This document shows positions 17,375 through 26,129 of a DNA stretch of 64,000 bases, piece after piece; positions within the stretch are counted from its first letter, which is position 1; each line of letters begins with the position of its first letter. This DNA comes from Arenibacter algicola. Its GTDB lineage: Bacteria; Bacteroidota; Bacteroidia; Flavobacteriales; Flavobacteriaceae. Under the pieces are notes generated by a model. That model was not told the DNA's origin and did not search any database. It was given only the letters and a program-made list of their open reading frames with translations. Location: assembly GCF_000733925.1 (NCBI RefSeq), contig NZ_JPOO01000001.1, positions 1,488,001 to 1,552,000 on the forward strand, in the 5' to 3' direction. The translations under genes were made by a program, and so were the position numbers.

Positions 17375-18220
17375 CTATAGTCCCCCAATGTTGAAACTTA
17401 TTAATGGGATGGTAGTAGCAGACACCATTTTTTTTACCTTATCTTCTTGTAGGAATCTTTGGGAAAAGGAGTAGTCCTTTCGTTCCAACATAGCAAACAT
17501 ACTGGCATGGGCATTTTCCAAATACCTATTTAATCCTTCAAAAATGTCATCGTCAAATATCAGATCAAATTCCATTTTGTCATAAGCCACTTTTTGATAT
17601 AGCATTTCTTTAAACCATTCCATCTGCTGACCACCGGCATATTCTGCACTGGTTGATATATGAACAACACTTATTTTAGAGTTGAATTTCTTAGCAATTT
17701 CCACAAGCCTATTGATGGCAAAAATGTCGGCCTGTTCAAAATCGGTGGCATAAACCATGCTTTGGAAATTTTCGAGGGTGAACATGGGCGGTACTGCCAA
17801 AACAGCGCAAGGAGCCTTTTTGATCAATGCTGTTGTTGCACTTCCCATAAAAAATTGCTTTACAGCACTTGTGCCTTTGGCCCCTAAAACAATGAGATCA
17901 ATTTCAAGTTCTGTTGCTTTCTTCAAGATGTTTTGAACTACCGAAACGTTTTCTTCAACTATAAAATTAATATCGCCACCTTCCCAGGTATCACCCAGAT
18001 GTTCCTTGCAAAACTCTTTCAGCTTGGATTTGTTTTCTATCAATAATCTTTTCTCCTTTTTTAAGTGGCTTATAGATACGGTACTCAGGGTTAGGGGAAT
18101 ATCAAAAACGTGCATTACAAACAATTTTGCGTCAAATTTTTTCGTCATTAGGTGGGCCAACTTTAAGGCAGCGACCGAATTTTGGGAATAGTCCGTTGCG
18201 TAGAGAATGGTTTTCATCAT
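17375..18220 (-). CDS. Universal stress protein, two tandem UspA domains
   Basis: The 281-residue protein has two Usp halves. The first (1-150) begins MKTILYATDYSQNS, has VMHVFDIPL and carries the ATP-binding signature LGAKGTSAVKQFFMGSAT (G2xG9xGS). The second (155-281) begins SMVYATDFEQADIFAI but lacks the G-x-x-G loop, so only the first half is expected to bind nucleotide. The start may be the second Met (18217). Such proteins respond to starvation, oxidative or redox stress. It is divergent from the small gene at 18374, with a shared 153-bp control region. Confidence 0.93.
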   Translation of the reverse strand: MMKTILYATDYSQNSVAALKLAHLMTKKFDAKLFVMHVFDIPLTLSTVSISHLKKEKRLLIENKSKLKEFCKEHLGDTWEGGDINFIVEENVSVVQNILKKATELEIDLIVLGAKGTSAVKQFFMGSATTALIKKAPCAVLAVPPMFTLENFQSMVYATDFEQADIFAINRLVEIAKKFNSKISVVHISTSAEYAGGQQMEWFKEMLYQKVAYDKMEFDLIFDDDIFEGLNRYLENAHASMFAMLERKDYSFSQRFLQEDKVKKMVSATTIPLISFNIGGL

Positions 18221-18373
18221 TTGCTGATTTCGATTTCTTTTCCCAAGCTACTGCATAAATTCCATGTTCAAAATGACCGTTGTCATGCATCACTTATAGG
18301 CACCTGATATATGTCATTTCCAAAGACCTGTGACTAAACTAATTTTAGGCTATAATCTTTAAAATTTAATATA

Positions 18374-18823
18374 ATGGAACATACCGAAAGTAATAAGGAC
18401 CACAAATATGTAAAGGACGGACCATGGTCCGAGTTGTATGTTTTAACGGAGCATTGGAAATCTGATTTGGAGTTTTATAAGGACGACCTGCGCTTTTTAC
18501 ACCATTTAATAGACAAATATTTTATGTGGATTACCAAGCCGGAAAATTTGGATATGGTAAAAGAACTAAAAGTTGGATTATTCGACCTAAAGAATAAATG
18601 CCAGGATTTATTGGAGAAAGTTCAAAGACATAGAACACAATTGGGTCAAATGGTGGAGGATTATAAGAAGGCCGATGCCAGTATAATAATTAGGGAACAT
18701 GAACATCTTGAGGAGGAGGTTGCACATTTCGTAACATTGTTTCGCAGCAATAGGAAGGAGGCCTTTGCCATAACAGAATTTATAATTGATAGCGAGTCCC
18801 TTGCAAATTTGATGGACCATTGA
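18374..18823 (+). CDS. Helical hypothetical protein, unknown function
   Basis: This 149-residue, highly charged protein has no signal peptide or membrane helix. From residue 25 it is predicted as long amphipathic helices (LEFYKDDLRFLHHLIDKYF, LFDLKNKCQDLLEKVQRHRT) with several His/Glu (IIREHEHLEEEVAHF). The His/Glu-rich helical bundle is reminiscent of metal-binding bundles, but I recognise no family. It is divergent from the universal stress protein gene and 54 bp ahead of the DUF6544-like gene, so probably part of a stress-related group. Confidence 0.7.
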   Translation: MEHTESNKDHKYVKDGPWSELYVLTEHWKSDLEFYKDDLRFLHHLIDKYFMWITKPENLDMVKELKVGLFDLKNKCQDLLEKVQRHRTQLGQMVEDYKKADASIIIREHEHLEEEVAHFVTLFRSNRKEAFAITEFIIDSESLANLMDH

Positions 18824-18877
18824 ACAAATACCTATGAGCTATAAGTATTGTTTATTTTTAATGTCAAAGGGGTAGAT

Positions 18878-19960
18878 ATGCGCATTGTATTGTTGTTGTT
18901 AATTATTCTACACGGCCTTATCCATCTGCTGGGTTTTGCCAAAGCCTTCCAATTTGGGGAGATGGAACAATTCACCAAGGAAATCTCCAGGCCCATGGGA
19001 ATACTTTGGTTCTTGGCGGCCCTACTTTTTATAGTGACAGCATTTGGATTGCTTTCAAGAAAGGACTGGTGGCCAATACTTGGAATTGTAGTTGTGATTC
19101 TTTCACAAGGTTTAATTGTCACTACCTGGGCCGATGCCAAATATGGGACAATTGCGAATGTTATTATAATGGTGGTGGCCATTGTAGGTATGTCCAATTT
19201 GATATTTGAAAGAGGTTTTAAAGAGGATGTTGCTTCTGCCATGAACATAAAAGCCCCAACTCCTGAACTTCTAACTGAAGAGGATTTGGCTCCTTTGCCA
19301 ATGTGCGTTCAAAAGTATCTGGTTTATGTAGGTGCGGTAGGAAAGCCTAAGATAAACAATGTTAAAATTGTGTTTAAAGGAGAAATGCGAGACAAGGGCA
19401 AGGATTGGTTCAAATTTACTTCGGAACAATATAATTTTTTCGTTTCGCCCAGCCGATTGTTCTTTATGAAGGCCCAGGTAATGGGTCTGCCCACTTATGG
19501 CTATCATAAGTACATAAATGAAGCGGCCAGCATGCAAATAAAACTCTTGTCCCTTTTTTCGGTGGTGGACCTTGCAGAACCGGAATTGTATCCCACGGAA
19601 ACGGTGACCTTTTTTAATGATCTATGTCTATTTGCCCCAGCCGCTCTTATAGATGATAGAATAAGCTGGGAAACCTTGGATAACTTAAGCGCAAAAGCCA
19701 CCTTTAATAACAACGGCACTATAATATCTGCTATTTTATACTTTAATGAAAAGGGACAGCTTGTTAATTTTGTTTCCAATGATCGTTATTCCGTTTCTGA
19801 AATGAAAGCGTTTCCTTTTTCAACTCCTGCAGGTAATTATAAAAATGTTAACGGCTACCAACTTCCTACCTATGGAGAAGCTACATGGCATTACCCAGAT
19901 GGGGAATTCGTCTATGGAAAATTTGAGGTGGTTGATATTGCCTATAACGTTATTGACTAG
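18878..19960 (+). CDS. DUF6544 (DUF6920-like) membrane-anchored protein
   Basis: The 360-residue protein has about four N-terminal membrane helices (residues 1-110: MRIVLLLLIILHGLIHLLGF, GILWFLAALLFIVTAFGLL, PILGIVVVILSQGLIVTTW, ANVIIMVVAIVGM) and then a soluble beta-rich domain. That domain contains LPMCVQKYLVYVGAVGKPKI and NGYQLPTYGEATWHYPDGEF, segments I associate with the DUF6544 family of unknown function. I choose ATG 18878 over the TTG at 18848 because it has AGGGG upstream and starts with a hydrophobic helix. Confidence 0.75.
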   Translation: MRIVLLLLIILHGLIHLLGFAKAFQFGEMEQFTKEISRPMGILWFLAALLFIVTAFGLLSRKDWWPILGIVVVILSQGLIVTTWADAKYGTIANVIIMVVAIVGMSNLIFERGFKEDVASAMNIKAPTPELLTEEDLAPLPMCVQKYLVYVGAVGKPKINNVKIVFKGEMRDKGKDWFKFTSEQYNFFVSPSRLFFMKAQVMGLPTYGYHKYINEAASMQIKLLSLFSVVDLAEPELYPTETVTFFNDLCLFAPAALIDDRISWETLDNLSAKATFNNNGTIISAILYFNEKGQLVNFVSNDRYSVSEMKAFPFSTPAGNYKNVNGYQLPTYGEATWHYPDGEFVYGKFEVVDIAYNVID

Positions 19961-20020
19961 TATTTACGGATTGTATGATTGGATAAGGAAAGGTTTTGGA
20001 CAATAAAATGACCAGCGCAT

Positions 20021-21049
20021 ATGAAGGCAATGATATTGAATGGAGTAAGTAATTTAAAGGAAAATAGGAATCCTTTGACCATGGTAAATATTCCCGTTCC
20101 CGTACCTAAAGACATGGAAGTATTGATAAAGATTTCGGTTTGTGGGGTTTGTCATACGGAGCTGGATGAAATAGAGGGGAGAATAGCCACAATAGTTTTT
20201 CCTGTGGTACCCGGACATCAGGTGGTAGGAATTGTTGCTGAATTAGGAACTGGGACATCGAAATTTAAGATAGGAGATCGGGTAGGCGTGGCTTGGATTT
20301 ATTCCGCTTGCGGCTTGTGCAAGTTTTGTTTGGATGGAAAAGAAAATCTTTGTGATCATTTTCTGGCCACGGGAAAGGATGTCAATGGCGGATATGCGGA
20401 GTACATGGCCGTTCCTGAAAAATATGCGCACAAGATCCCAGAATTTTTTTCCGATGCCGAGGCAGCTCCACTTCTTTGTGCAGGGGCAATAGGATATCGA
20501 TCTTTACGGCTTGCACAATTAAAGGATGGTGACAATGTAGGACTTACCGGTTTTGGAGCCTCCGCACATCTTGTCTTAAAAATATTGAAGTATTCATACC
20601 CCAAGACCAAAATATTCGTATTTGCCAGAAAGGAGGAGGAACGGACTTTTGCAAAGGAATTGGGGGCGGAATGGGCCGGAGATACCTCAAATGCCTGCCC
20701 GGAGAAATTGGATGTTATCATAGACACCACGCCTGCCTGGAAACCCGTGGTGGAAGCTCTTGCCAATTTAAAAAAAGGAGGCAGGTTGGTCATCAATGCC
20801 ATTCGAAAGGAAGGGACGGATAAAGGTTACCTACAAAATCTAAACTATCAAGACCATCTATGGATGGAGAAGGAAATTAAGTCGGTTGCCAATTTAACGG
20901 CCAAGGATGTTGAAGATTTTCTAATTTTGGCAGCTAATGCTTCCATTAGGCCAGAAGTTCAAATATTTTCCTTGGAGGAGGCCAATAAGGCGCTTCTTGA
21001 ACTTAAAGAACGTCATGTTAAAGGAGCTAAAGTTTTGAAAATTGACTGA
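20021..21049 (+). CDS. Zinc-dependent alcohol dehydrogenase family protein
   Basis: The 342-residue medium-chain dehydrogenase has catalytic zinc ligands in CGVCHTELDEIEG and GHQVVGIV. Four structural-zinc Cys lie in ACGLCKFCLDGKENLCDH. The NAD(P)-binding region is DNVGLTGFGASAHLVLKIL, with GFGASA in place of the usual GxGxxG. Length and motifs match bacterial AdhA-like enzymes that interconvert primary alcohols and aldehydes. The gene begins 60 bp after the DUF6544-like gene and may be co-transcribed. The physiological substrate is unknown. Confidence 0.93.
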   Translation: MKAMILNGVSNLKENRNPLTMVNIPVPVPKDMEVLIKISVCGVCHTELDEIEGRIATIVFPVVPGHQVVGIVAELGTGTSKFKIGDRVGVAWIYSACGLCKFCLDGKENLCDHFLATGKDVNGGYAEYMAVPEKYAHKIPEFFSDAEAAPLLCAGAIGYRSLRLAQLKDGDNVGLTGFGASAHLVLKILKYSYPKTKIFVFARKEEERTFAKELGAEWAGDTSNACPEKLDVIIDTTPAWKPVVEALANLKKGGRLVINAIRKEGTDKGYLQNLNYQDHLWMEKEIKSVANLTAKDVEDFLILAANASIRPEVQIFSLEEANKALLELKERHVKGAKVLKID

Positions 21050-21238
21050 TTAATGTATTTTGTCCACTTCCTTTTATATACAGATTCCATAATCTGATTT
21101 AAGCGGGTAGATCTCTATATATTTTGGGATTAAATCTTAATTTTGCCAGCTTATTGTTCGCAGTGGTTTTTTTTAATTTATCTATCACAGGACTACCTCA
21201 ATTAATTTAATGGGCAAACTGTAAAACAGGGATTGAGT

Positions 21239-22210
21239 ATGAAATTTAAGATCGATGGGTTTGTTCTGTCCATAATAGCTGTTATTGGTATAGCTTATAT
21301 TTTTCCACAATGGGGTACGGCAGACAGTCGCGTTCCTATCGATACAATTAGTGCAATAGGAATTTCATTGATCTTCTTTTTTTATGGATTAAAATTGAGT
21401 CCCCAAAAATTAAAGGCCGGACTTAAGAACTGGAAGTTGCACTTGTTGGTGCAGGCATCTACCTTTTTGATATTTCCACTTATTGTTTTAACATTTTATC
21501 CGCTCATGAAAAATGAAGAACAGGAGACACTTTGGTTGGCCTTCTTTTTTTTGGCAGCCCTACCGTCCACGGTATCTTCCTCTGTTGTAATGGTCTCCAT
21601 GGCCAAGGGAAACATCCCGGCAGCCATTTTTAACGCGAGTATTTCAGGTATTATAGGGATAGTGCTAACGCCAATATGGATGGGACTTTTTGTTCAGAAT
21701 ACCCAGGCAGATTTCGACTTCACGGAAATATACACAAAGCTTTTACTGCAAATTTTGGTCCCCGTCTTTTTAGGGCTTCTTCTGCAACGGTTTTTGGGGG
21801 TTTTGGCACAAAAATACAGTAGTCAATTGTCGCTTTTTGACAAGTCGATTATATTGCTCATTATTTACAAAAGTTTTGCGGAATCATTTGAGGCAAAAAT
21901 ATTCGGTTCGGTATCCCTTTTGGATTTGGTAATGCTTTTTATTGGGGTATTGGCCCTATTCTTTTTGGTGTTTTTTAGTACTGGAATTACGGCTAAAAAA
22001 CTAAAATTCAATCTGGAAGATCAAATTACTGCCCAGTTCTGTGGGACAAAAAAGTCACTTGTACATGGTACTGTTTTTTCTAAAATTTTGTTTGGGAAGA
22101 TGGCATCCATTGGAATTATTTTGTTGCCCCTAATGATATACCATGCTAGTCAGATTTTGATTATGAGTATTATAGCGGGAAAACTCGCACGCCGGAAAGC
22201 GGTAGGTTAG
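21239..22210 (+). CDS. Bile acid:sodium symporter (BASS/SBF-like) family transporter
   Basis: The 323-residue protein has about nine or ten hydrophobic helices, starting FVLSIIAVIGIAYIFP. The conserved segments ISLIFFFYGLKLSPQKLKAGL, LPSTVSSSVVMVSMAKGN and FCGTKKSLVHGTVFSKILF are hallmarks of the SBF-like (YfeH) branch of the BASS superfamily, which imports organic anions with sodium. ATG 21239 is the best start; TTG at 21233 is in frame but unlikely. The substrate is unknown. It stands alone, with a 183-bp upstream gap. Confidence 0.92.
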   Translation: MKFKIDGFVLSIIAVIGIAYIFPQWGTADSRVPIDTISAIGISLIFFFYGLKLSPQKLKAGLKNWKLHLLVQASTFLIFPLIVLTFYPLMKNEEQETLWLAFFFLAALPSTVSSSVVMVSMAKGNIPAAIFNASISGIIGIVLTPIWMGLFVQNTQADFDFTEIYTKLLLQILVPVFLGLLLQRFLGVLAQKYSSQLSLFDKSIILLIIYKSFAESFEAKIFGSVSLLDLVMLFIGVLALFFLVFFSTGITAKKLKFNLEDQITAQFCGTKKSLVHGTVFSKILFGKMASIGIILLPLMIYHASQILIMSIIAGKLARRKAVG

Positions 22211-22283
22211 GGCTCTATATAGTGACTATGGTATGCATGGCCAATGTTATAGTAACTACTTCCAAGTAGCTTTGGTGCCCCAA

Positions 22284-23705
22284 CTATTCCCTATCCGCCA
22301 ATTGGTCCTTGCCCATAATTAGTTTGGACTGGTGCTCCTTGACCATACGGTCTATATCGGCAAGAATTTCTGGATGACTTGCTCCAATATCAAAGTTCTC
22401 TGATGGGTCTTCGCTTAAATTGTATAGGATTGGGATATCGTGAACTTCTTTTTCCCCAAATTGGCCATAAGATCCCTGGGTAATGTAATGGGCTTTATAA
22501 TCTCCTAGTCGGGCAGCATATAGTTGTGTTCCCCTATAATAGAAAACTTCCTTTCGCGGGCTGGGTGTGTTCTTAAAAAGGGTGCCACTTAGGTCAAAAC
22601 CGTCCATAACCCTGTCCTTGGGCAAGGGTACGCCGGCCAAGGCACTAAAGGTTGTGAAAAGGTCCATGGTGGTTCCCAGTTCGCTGACCACGGCCGGTTT
22701 AATGTTGGACGGCGACCAGAAAATGCAAGGCTCCCGCATTCCACCCTCCCAGGTCATGCCTTTTCCGGCCTTTAACAGACCGGCACTTCCGCCATTAATT
22801 CCGTAGGAAAGCCAAGGGCCATTGTCCGAGGTAAAGATTACGATGGTGTTTTTGTCCAATCCCTCTTCCTTTAGGGCAGCAATTATTTGTCCTATGCCAT
22901 GATCAATTTCCTCCAATACATCGCCATATATTCCCCTTTTACTTTTACCCAAAAAATCCTCTGAGGCGAATAACGGAATATGGGGAAGATTGTGGGCCAA
23001 GTATATAAAGAAAGGATTATCCTTATTTCTTTTGATAAAAGAAATGGTTTCCTCTGCATATCTTTTGGTAATGGTATTTTGATTGGCAGGGCGTTCTATT
23101 ATTTCCGTATTTCTTATTAAGGGCACATTAAAGTTTTCGGTGGGCAAACTCCCTTTAGATTCTTTGAAGGCCTTATAATCCCCCACAAAATCCATATCAT
23201 TGGAGTAGGGGATACCAAAATAGTAATCAAACCCATTATTGGTAGGTAGGTATTCTTCCTTATGGCCCAAATGCCACTTGCCAACACAGGCTGTACTATA
23301 ACCAACTTTTTTTAATTGTTCCGCCAAGGTAATCTCTGAGCTGGGTAGCCCGTATTTGGAGTCGGGGAACAACACCCTGTGCTTATCACTGGCCATACCA
23401 CTTCTTACCGGCAATCTTCCAGTTAATAATGCCGCCCTACTGGGCGTACACACACTGGCACCTACGTAAAAATTTGTCCACTTTTGCCCCTCCGCGGCCA
23501 TTTGATCCAGATGGGGTGTTTTAATGGTTGGGTGCCCATAGGTACCTAGGTCGCCATAGCCCAGATCGTCTGCAAAGATGATGATGAAATTAGGGGTTTT
23601 GCTAAGGTTTTCTTGGCCCCAGCCATTGCTGAAACAAGAGGATATTAATAGAAGGGTTAGCAAAGTTTTTAAATTTATGCTGGTTTTAAGCCACTGTTTC
23701 ATCAT
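22284..23705 (-). CDS. Sulfatase (type I, formylglycine-dependent, S1-like)
   Basis: The 473-residue exported sulfatase hydrolyses sulfate esters. The N-terminus is a signal sequence with a possible lipobox (LLISSC, Cys24), so it may be a lipoprotein. Active-site motifs are FADDLGYGD (metal-binding Asp pair) and VCTPSRAALLTGRLP, in which Cys86 is the residue matured to formylglycine. GKWHLGH and SDNGPWLSYG complete the set. I place the start at Met 23705 rather than 23774, because the shorter form begins with a proper signal peptide. It is the last gene of the acyl-CoA operon, 74 bp after the kinase gene. The nearest polysaccharide-related context is absent, so the substrate may be an alkyl or other small sulfate ester (inference). 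Confidence 0.93.
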   Translation of the reverse strand: MMKQWLKTSINLKTLLTLLLISSCFSNGWGQENLSKTPNFIIIFADDLGYGDLGTYGHPTIKTPHLDQMAAEGQKWTNFYVGASVCTPSRAALLTGRLPVRSGMASDKHRVLFPDSKYGLPSSEITLAEQLKKVGYSTACVGKWHLGHKEEYLPTNNGFDYYFGIPYSNDMDFVGDYKAFKESKGSLPTENFNVPLIRNTEIIERPANQNTITKRYAEETISFIKRNKDNPFFIYLAHNLPHIPLFASEDFLGKSKRGIYGDVLEEIDHGIGQIIAALKEEGLDKNTIVIFTSDNGPWLSYGINGGSAGLLKAGKGMTWEGGMREPCIFWSPSNIKPAVVSELGTTMDLFTTFSALAGVPLPKDRVMDGFDLSGTLFKNTPSPRKEVFYYRGTQLYAARLGDYKAHYITQGSYGQFGEKEVHDIPILYNLSEDPSENFDIGASHPEILADIDRMVKEHQSKLIMGKDQLADRE

Positions 23706-23779
23706 TATTTTGGTTGTTGTTATTTGGATTTGAAGATAACAAAAAATGGCAAAGGAAGATTTAAGAACGCACAAAAGGT

Positions 23780-24862
23780 TTAAAAAAGGCGGTCCAATCT
23801 TTTTTTGGCGATGGCCATGTGCGTTATTTCCCCAAGCAGGTTTACTCCATCGATGAGTTTTGCAAAGCGCTGGTCATGAGTAAATCCTTTCTTATAGCGA
23901 AAGTATATTTGTTGGATGATTACTGCTATTTTGAACAGGCCGTAGACATAATAAAAGATTATATGATTTACTGTTTGTCCACTTTTTAGACTGTATTGAT
24001 GCACCACCTCCTCCCGTGTAAGATTACCGGGAAGATGGGTCGGGGTAAGGTTTAGGGCCTTCATAAAGTCAGGGTCATTGGGGTTGACCCAATAGCCCAA
24101 TGTGGTACCAAGATCCATCAATGGATTTCCTATAGTGGCCATTTCCCAATCCAGCACCGCATTAACTTTGGTCCAATCCTGGGAATCCAGCACCAAATTG
24201 TCGTATTTAAAATCGTTATGGATCAGGGAATAGTCTTTTGGTTCCTTGGGCATATTCTCTCCCAACCATTTCGCGGCAGCTTCAATTCTGGGAATTTCAT
24301 CGGTTTTGGATTTGTAATATCGCCTGGTCCAACCTTCAATTTGACGTTGCATATATCCTTGGGGTTTACCAAAATCATCCAAACCTATTTCCTTTACATC
24401 CAGTTGATGAAGATCAACAAATGTATCTACAAAACTGTTCGATATGCCCTGCATCAGTACTTTGGAGGGAATCATTTCAACCGGCATTTTTGCCCTTAAA
24501 ATAACCCCTTCCACCCGTTCCATCAAGTAGAAGGGGCAGCCTAGAATGGATTCGTCTTGGCAATAAAGTATTGGTGCCGGGACCTTACCGTAGTTGGGTT
24601 TTAAGGCCGTTAATATGTCGTATTCGCGCTTCATATCGTGACCGGATTTTATATTGGCACCAATGGGCGGTCTTCGCAATACATATTCCCTATTTCCCAA
24701 TTGTACCAAATAGGTAAGGTTGGAAAAACCACTTGGAAATTGGGTAACTTTTAAATCGCCTTTGTGGGTAAAAAAATCTTGCAAATAGGATTGTAAATTC
24801 TCCATTTGCAATTCTTCCCCTTTACGGATGGTTGTGGATTTATCGTTCCATGGGTTCAACAT
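23780..24862 (-). CDS. Phosphotransferase (APH) family protein, ACAD10/11 kinase-domain type
   Basis: The 360-residue protein kinase-fold enzyme has FSNLTYLVQLGNREYVLRRPP, IHNDFKYDNLVL as catalytic loop (HxDxxxxN) and VLDWEMATIGNPLMDLG as metal-binding Asp motif. The last motif is nearly that of the human ACAD11 kinase domain and of LvaA from Pseudomonas putida, which phosphorylate 4-hydroxyacyl-CoA. The gene lies 5 bp downstream of the acyl-CoA dehydrogenase gene, i.e. the two domains fused in mammals are separate neighbours here. I infer phosphorylation of a hydroxyacyl-CoA before dehydrogenase-type elimination. Confidence 0.88.
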   Translation of the reverse strand: MLNPWNDKSTTIRKGEELQMENLQSYLQDFFTHKGDLKVTQFPSGFSNLTYLVQLGNREYVLRRPPIGANIKSGHDMKREYDILTALKPNYGKVPAPILYCQDESILGCPFYLMERVEGVILRAKMPVEMIPSKVLMQGISNSFVDTFVDLHQLDVKEIGLDDFGKPQGYMQRQIEGWTRRYYKSKTDEIPRIEAAAKWLGENMPKEPKDYSLIHNDFKYDNLVLDSQDWTKVNAVLDWEMATIGNPLMDLGTTLGYWVNPNDPDFMKALNLTPTHLPGNLTREEVVHQYSLKSGQTVNHIIFYYVYGLFKIAVIIQQIYFRYKKGFTHDQRFAKLIDGVNLLGEITHMAIAKKRLDRLF

Positions 24863-24867
24863 AATTC

Positions 24868-26046
24868 TTAAATTCTGTATTCTTTTAAAATCTGTCTGGC
24901 CAAGCTGCTCTTATGCACCTCGTCGGCCCCATCATAAATTCGGGCAGCCCGTTCATGCCTATAGTAGAAAGCCAGAATGGTGTCGTCCGTTAGGCCTAAG
25001 GCACCATGGACCTGAATGGCACGGTCTACCACTTTTTGAAGCACGTTGGCACAAAAAAACTTAATGATAGAAATTTCCTTTCTGGTTTTATAAGCTCCCT
25101 GAGTATCAATTTTATGGGCAGCATCCTGGATCAATAATCGCGCAGCATTAATTTCGGCCCTGGATTCTGCAATCCAGTTTTGGATGGTCTGTTTATCGGC
25201 CAATGCTTTTCCATGTGCCAATTCCCTGGACACGGCCCGTTGGCACATTAGGTCAAAAGAGCGTTCACATATTCCCATCCAACGCATACAGTGGTGGATA
25301 CGTCCCGGTCCCAATCGTTTTTGGGCAATGGTAAATCCTTCGCCATCTCCGCCCAATACATTCGTCAAGGGCACTTTTACAGTATGGAATTTAATTTCGG
25401 AATGACTTTCCCAGCCGTTACCTGCATGTCCCATTATGGGAATGTTTCTAATAAATTCCAGACCTGGGGTATTGATGGGGACAATAACTTGGCTTGCCTT
25501 TTTATGCGCTTCTGATGCTTCCGGATTGGTTACCAACATTACAATGGCAAAGGAGGCCCCATCAAAACCGGTGGTGAACCATTTATGACCGTTTATTATA
25601 TAATGGCCATCCTTTTTAAAGGCCATTGTGCCCATATTTACAGGGTTGGAGCCTGCATAATCGGGTTCGGTCATGGCGAAACAGCTCCTAATATCTCCTG
25701 CTAGAAGAGGGTAGAGGTATGCCTCTTTCTGTTCCTTGGTCCCGAACTCGATCAATATTTCCATGTTGCCAGCATCAGGGGCCTGACAATTAAAACAATA
25801 ATGTCCGTAGGGACTGGTACCTAAAATTTCGCTGATTTCCCCATGCTGGGTATTGCTTAGCCCTAAACCCCCGTATTCCTTTGGGACCTGGGGTAGCCAA
25901 AGTCCGCCGTCTTTTACTTTTTTTCGAAGTTCATTCAGCTTTGGTAATTTTTCATCCCAGCTACAATTTAATATCCAGGGTTCCAAAGGAAATAGTTCCT
26001 CCTTAACAAAGGCTTTTATCCTATTTTTTATATCGTCGAAATTCAT
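24868..26046 (-). CDS. Acyl-CoA dehydrogenase family protein, ACAD10/11-like
   Basis: The 392-residue FAD-dependent enzyme contains CFAMTEPDYAGSNP, the FAD/substrate region YIINGHKWFTTG, and the distinctive KRLGPGRIHHCMRWMG segment, which is a hallmark of ACAD10/11 and LvaC homologues. The C-terminus has the conserved IQVHGALGLTDDT. ACAD11-type enzymes remove phosphate from 4-phosphoacyl-CoA and isomerise the double bond, rather than doing ordinary beta-oxidation; whether this one does is inferred from the kinase gene 5 bp downstream. It is third from last in a six-gene minus-strand operon. Confidence 0.92.
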   Translation of the reverse strand: MNFDDIKNRIKAFVKEELFPLEPWILNCSWDEKLPKLNELRKKVKDGGLWLPQVPKEYGGLGLSNTQHGEISEILGTSPYGHYCFNCQAPDAGNMEILIEFGTKEQKEAYLYPLLAGDIRSCFAMTEPDYAGSNPVNMGTMAFKKDGHYIINGHKWFTTGFDGASFAIVMLVTNPEASEAHKKASQVIVPINTPGLEFIRNIPIMGHAGNGWESHSEIKFHTVKVPLTNVLGGDGEGFTIAQKRLGPGRIHHCMRWMGICERSFDLMCQRAVSRELAHGKALADKQTIQNWIAESRAEINAARLLIQDAAHKIDTQGAYKTRKEISIIKFFCANVLQKVVDRAIQVHGALGLTDDTILAFYYRHERAARIYDGADEVHKSSLARQILKEYRI

Positions 26047-26129
26047 TTGTTTAGTTTTTGGAAGTTTCGGTCTTTATATATAATCAGCTGGGGATATTTT
26101 TTGAATTCGGCAGCAACTGTAATAAAGTG

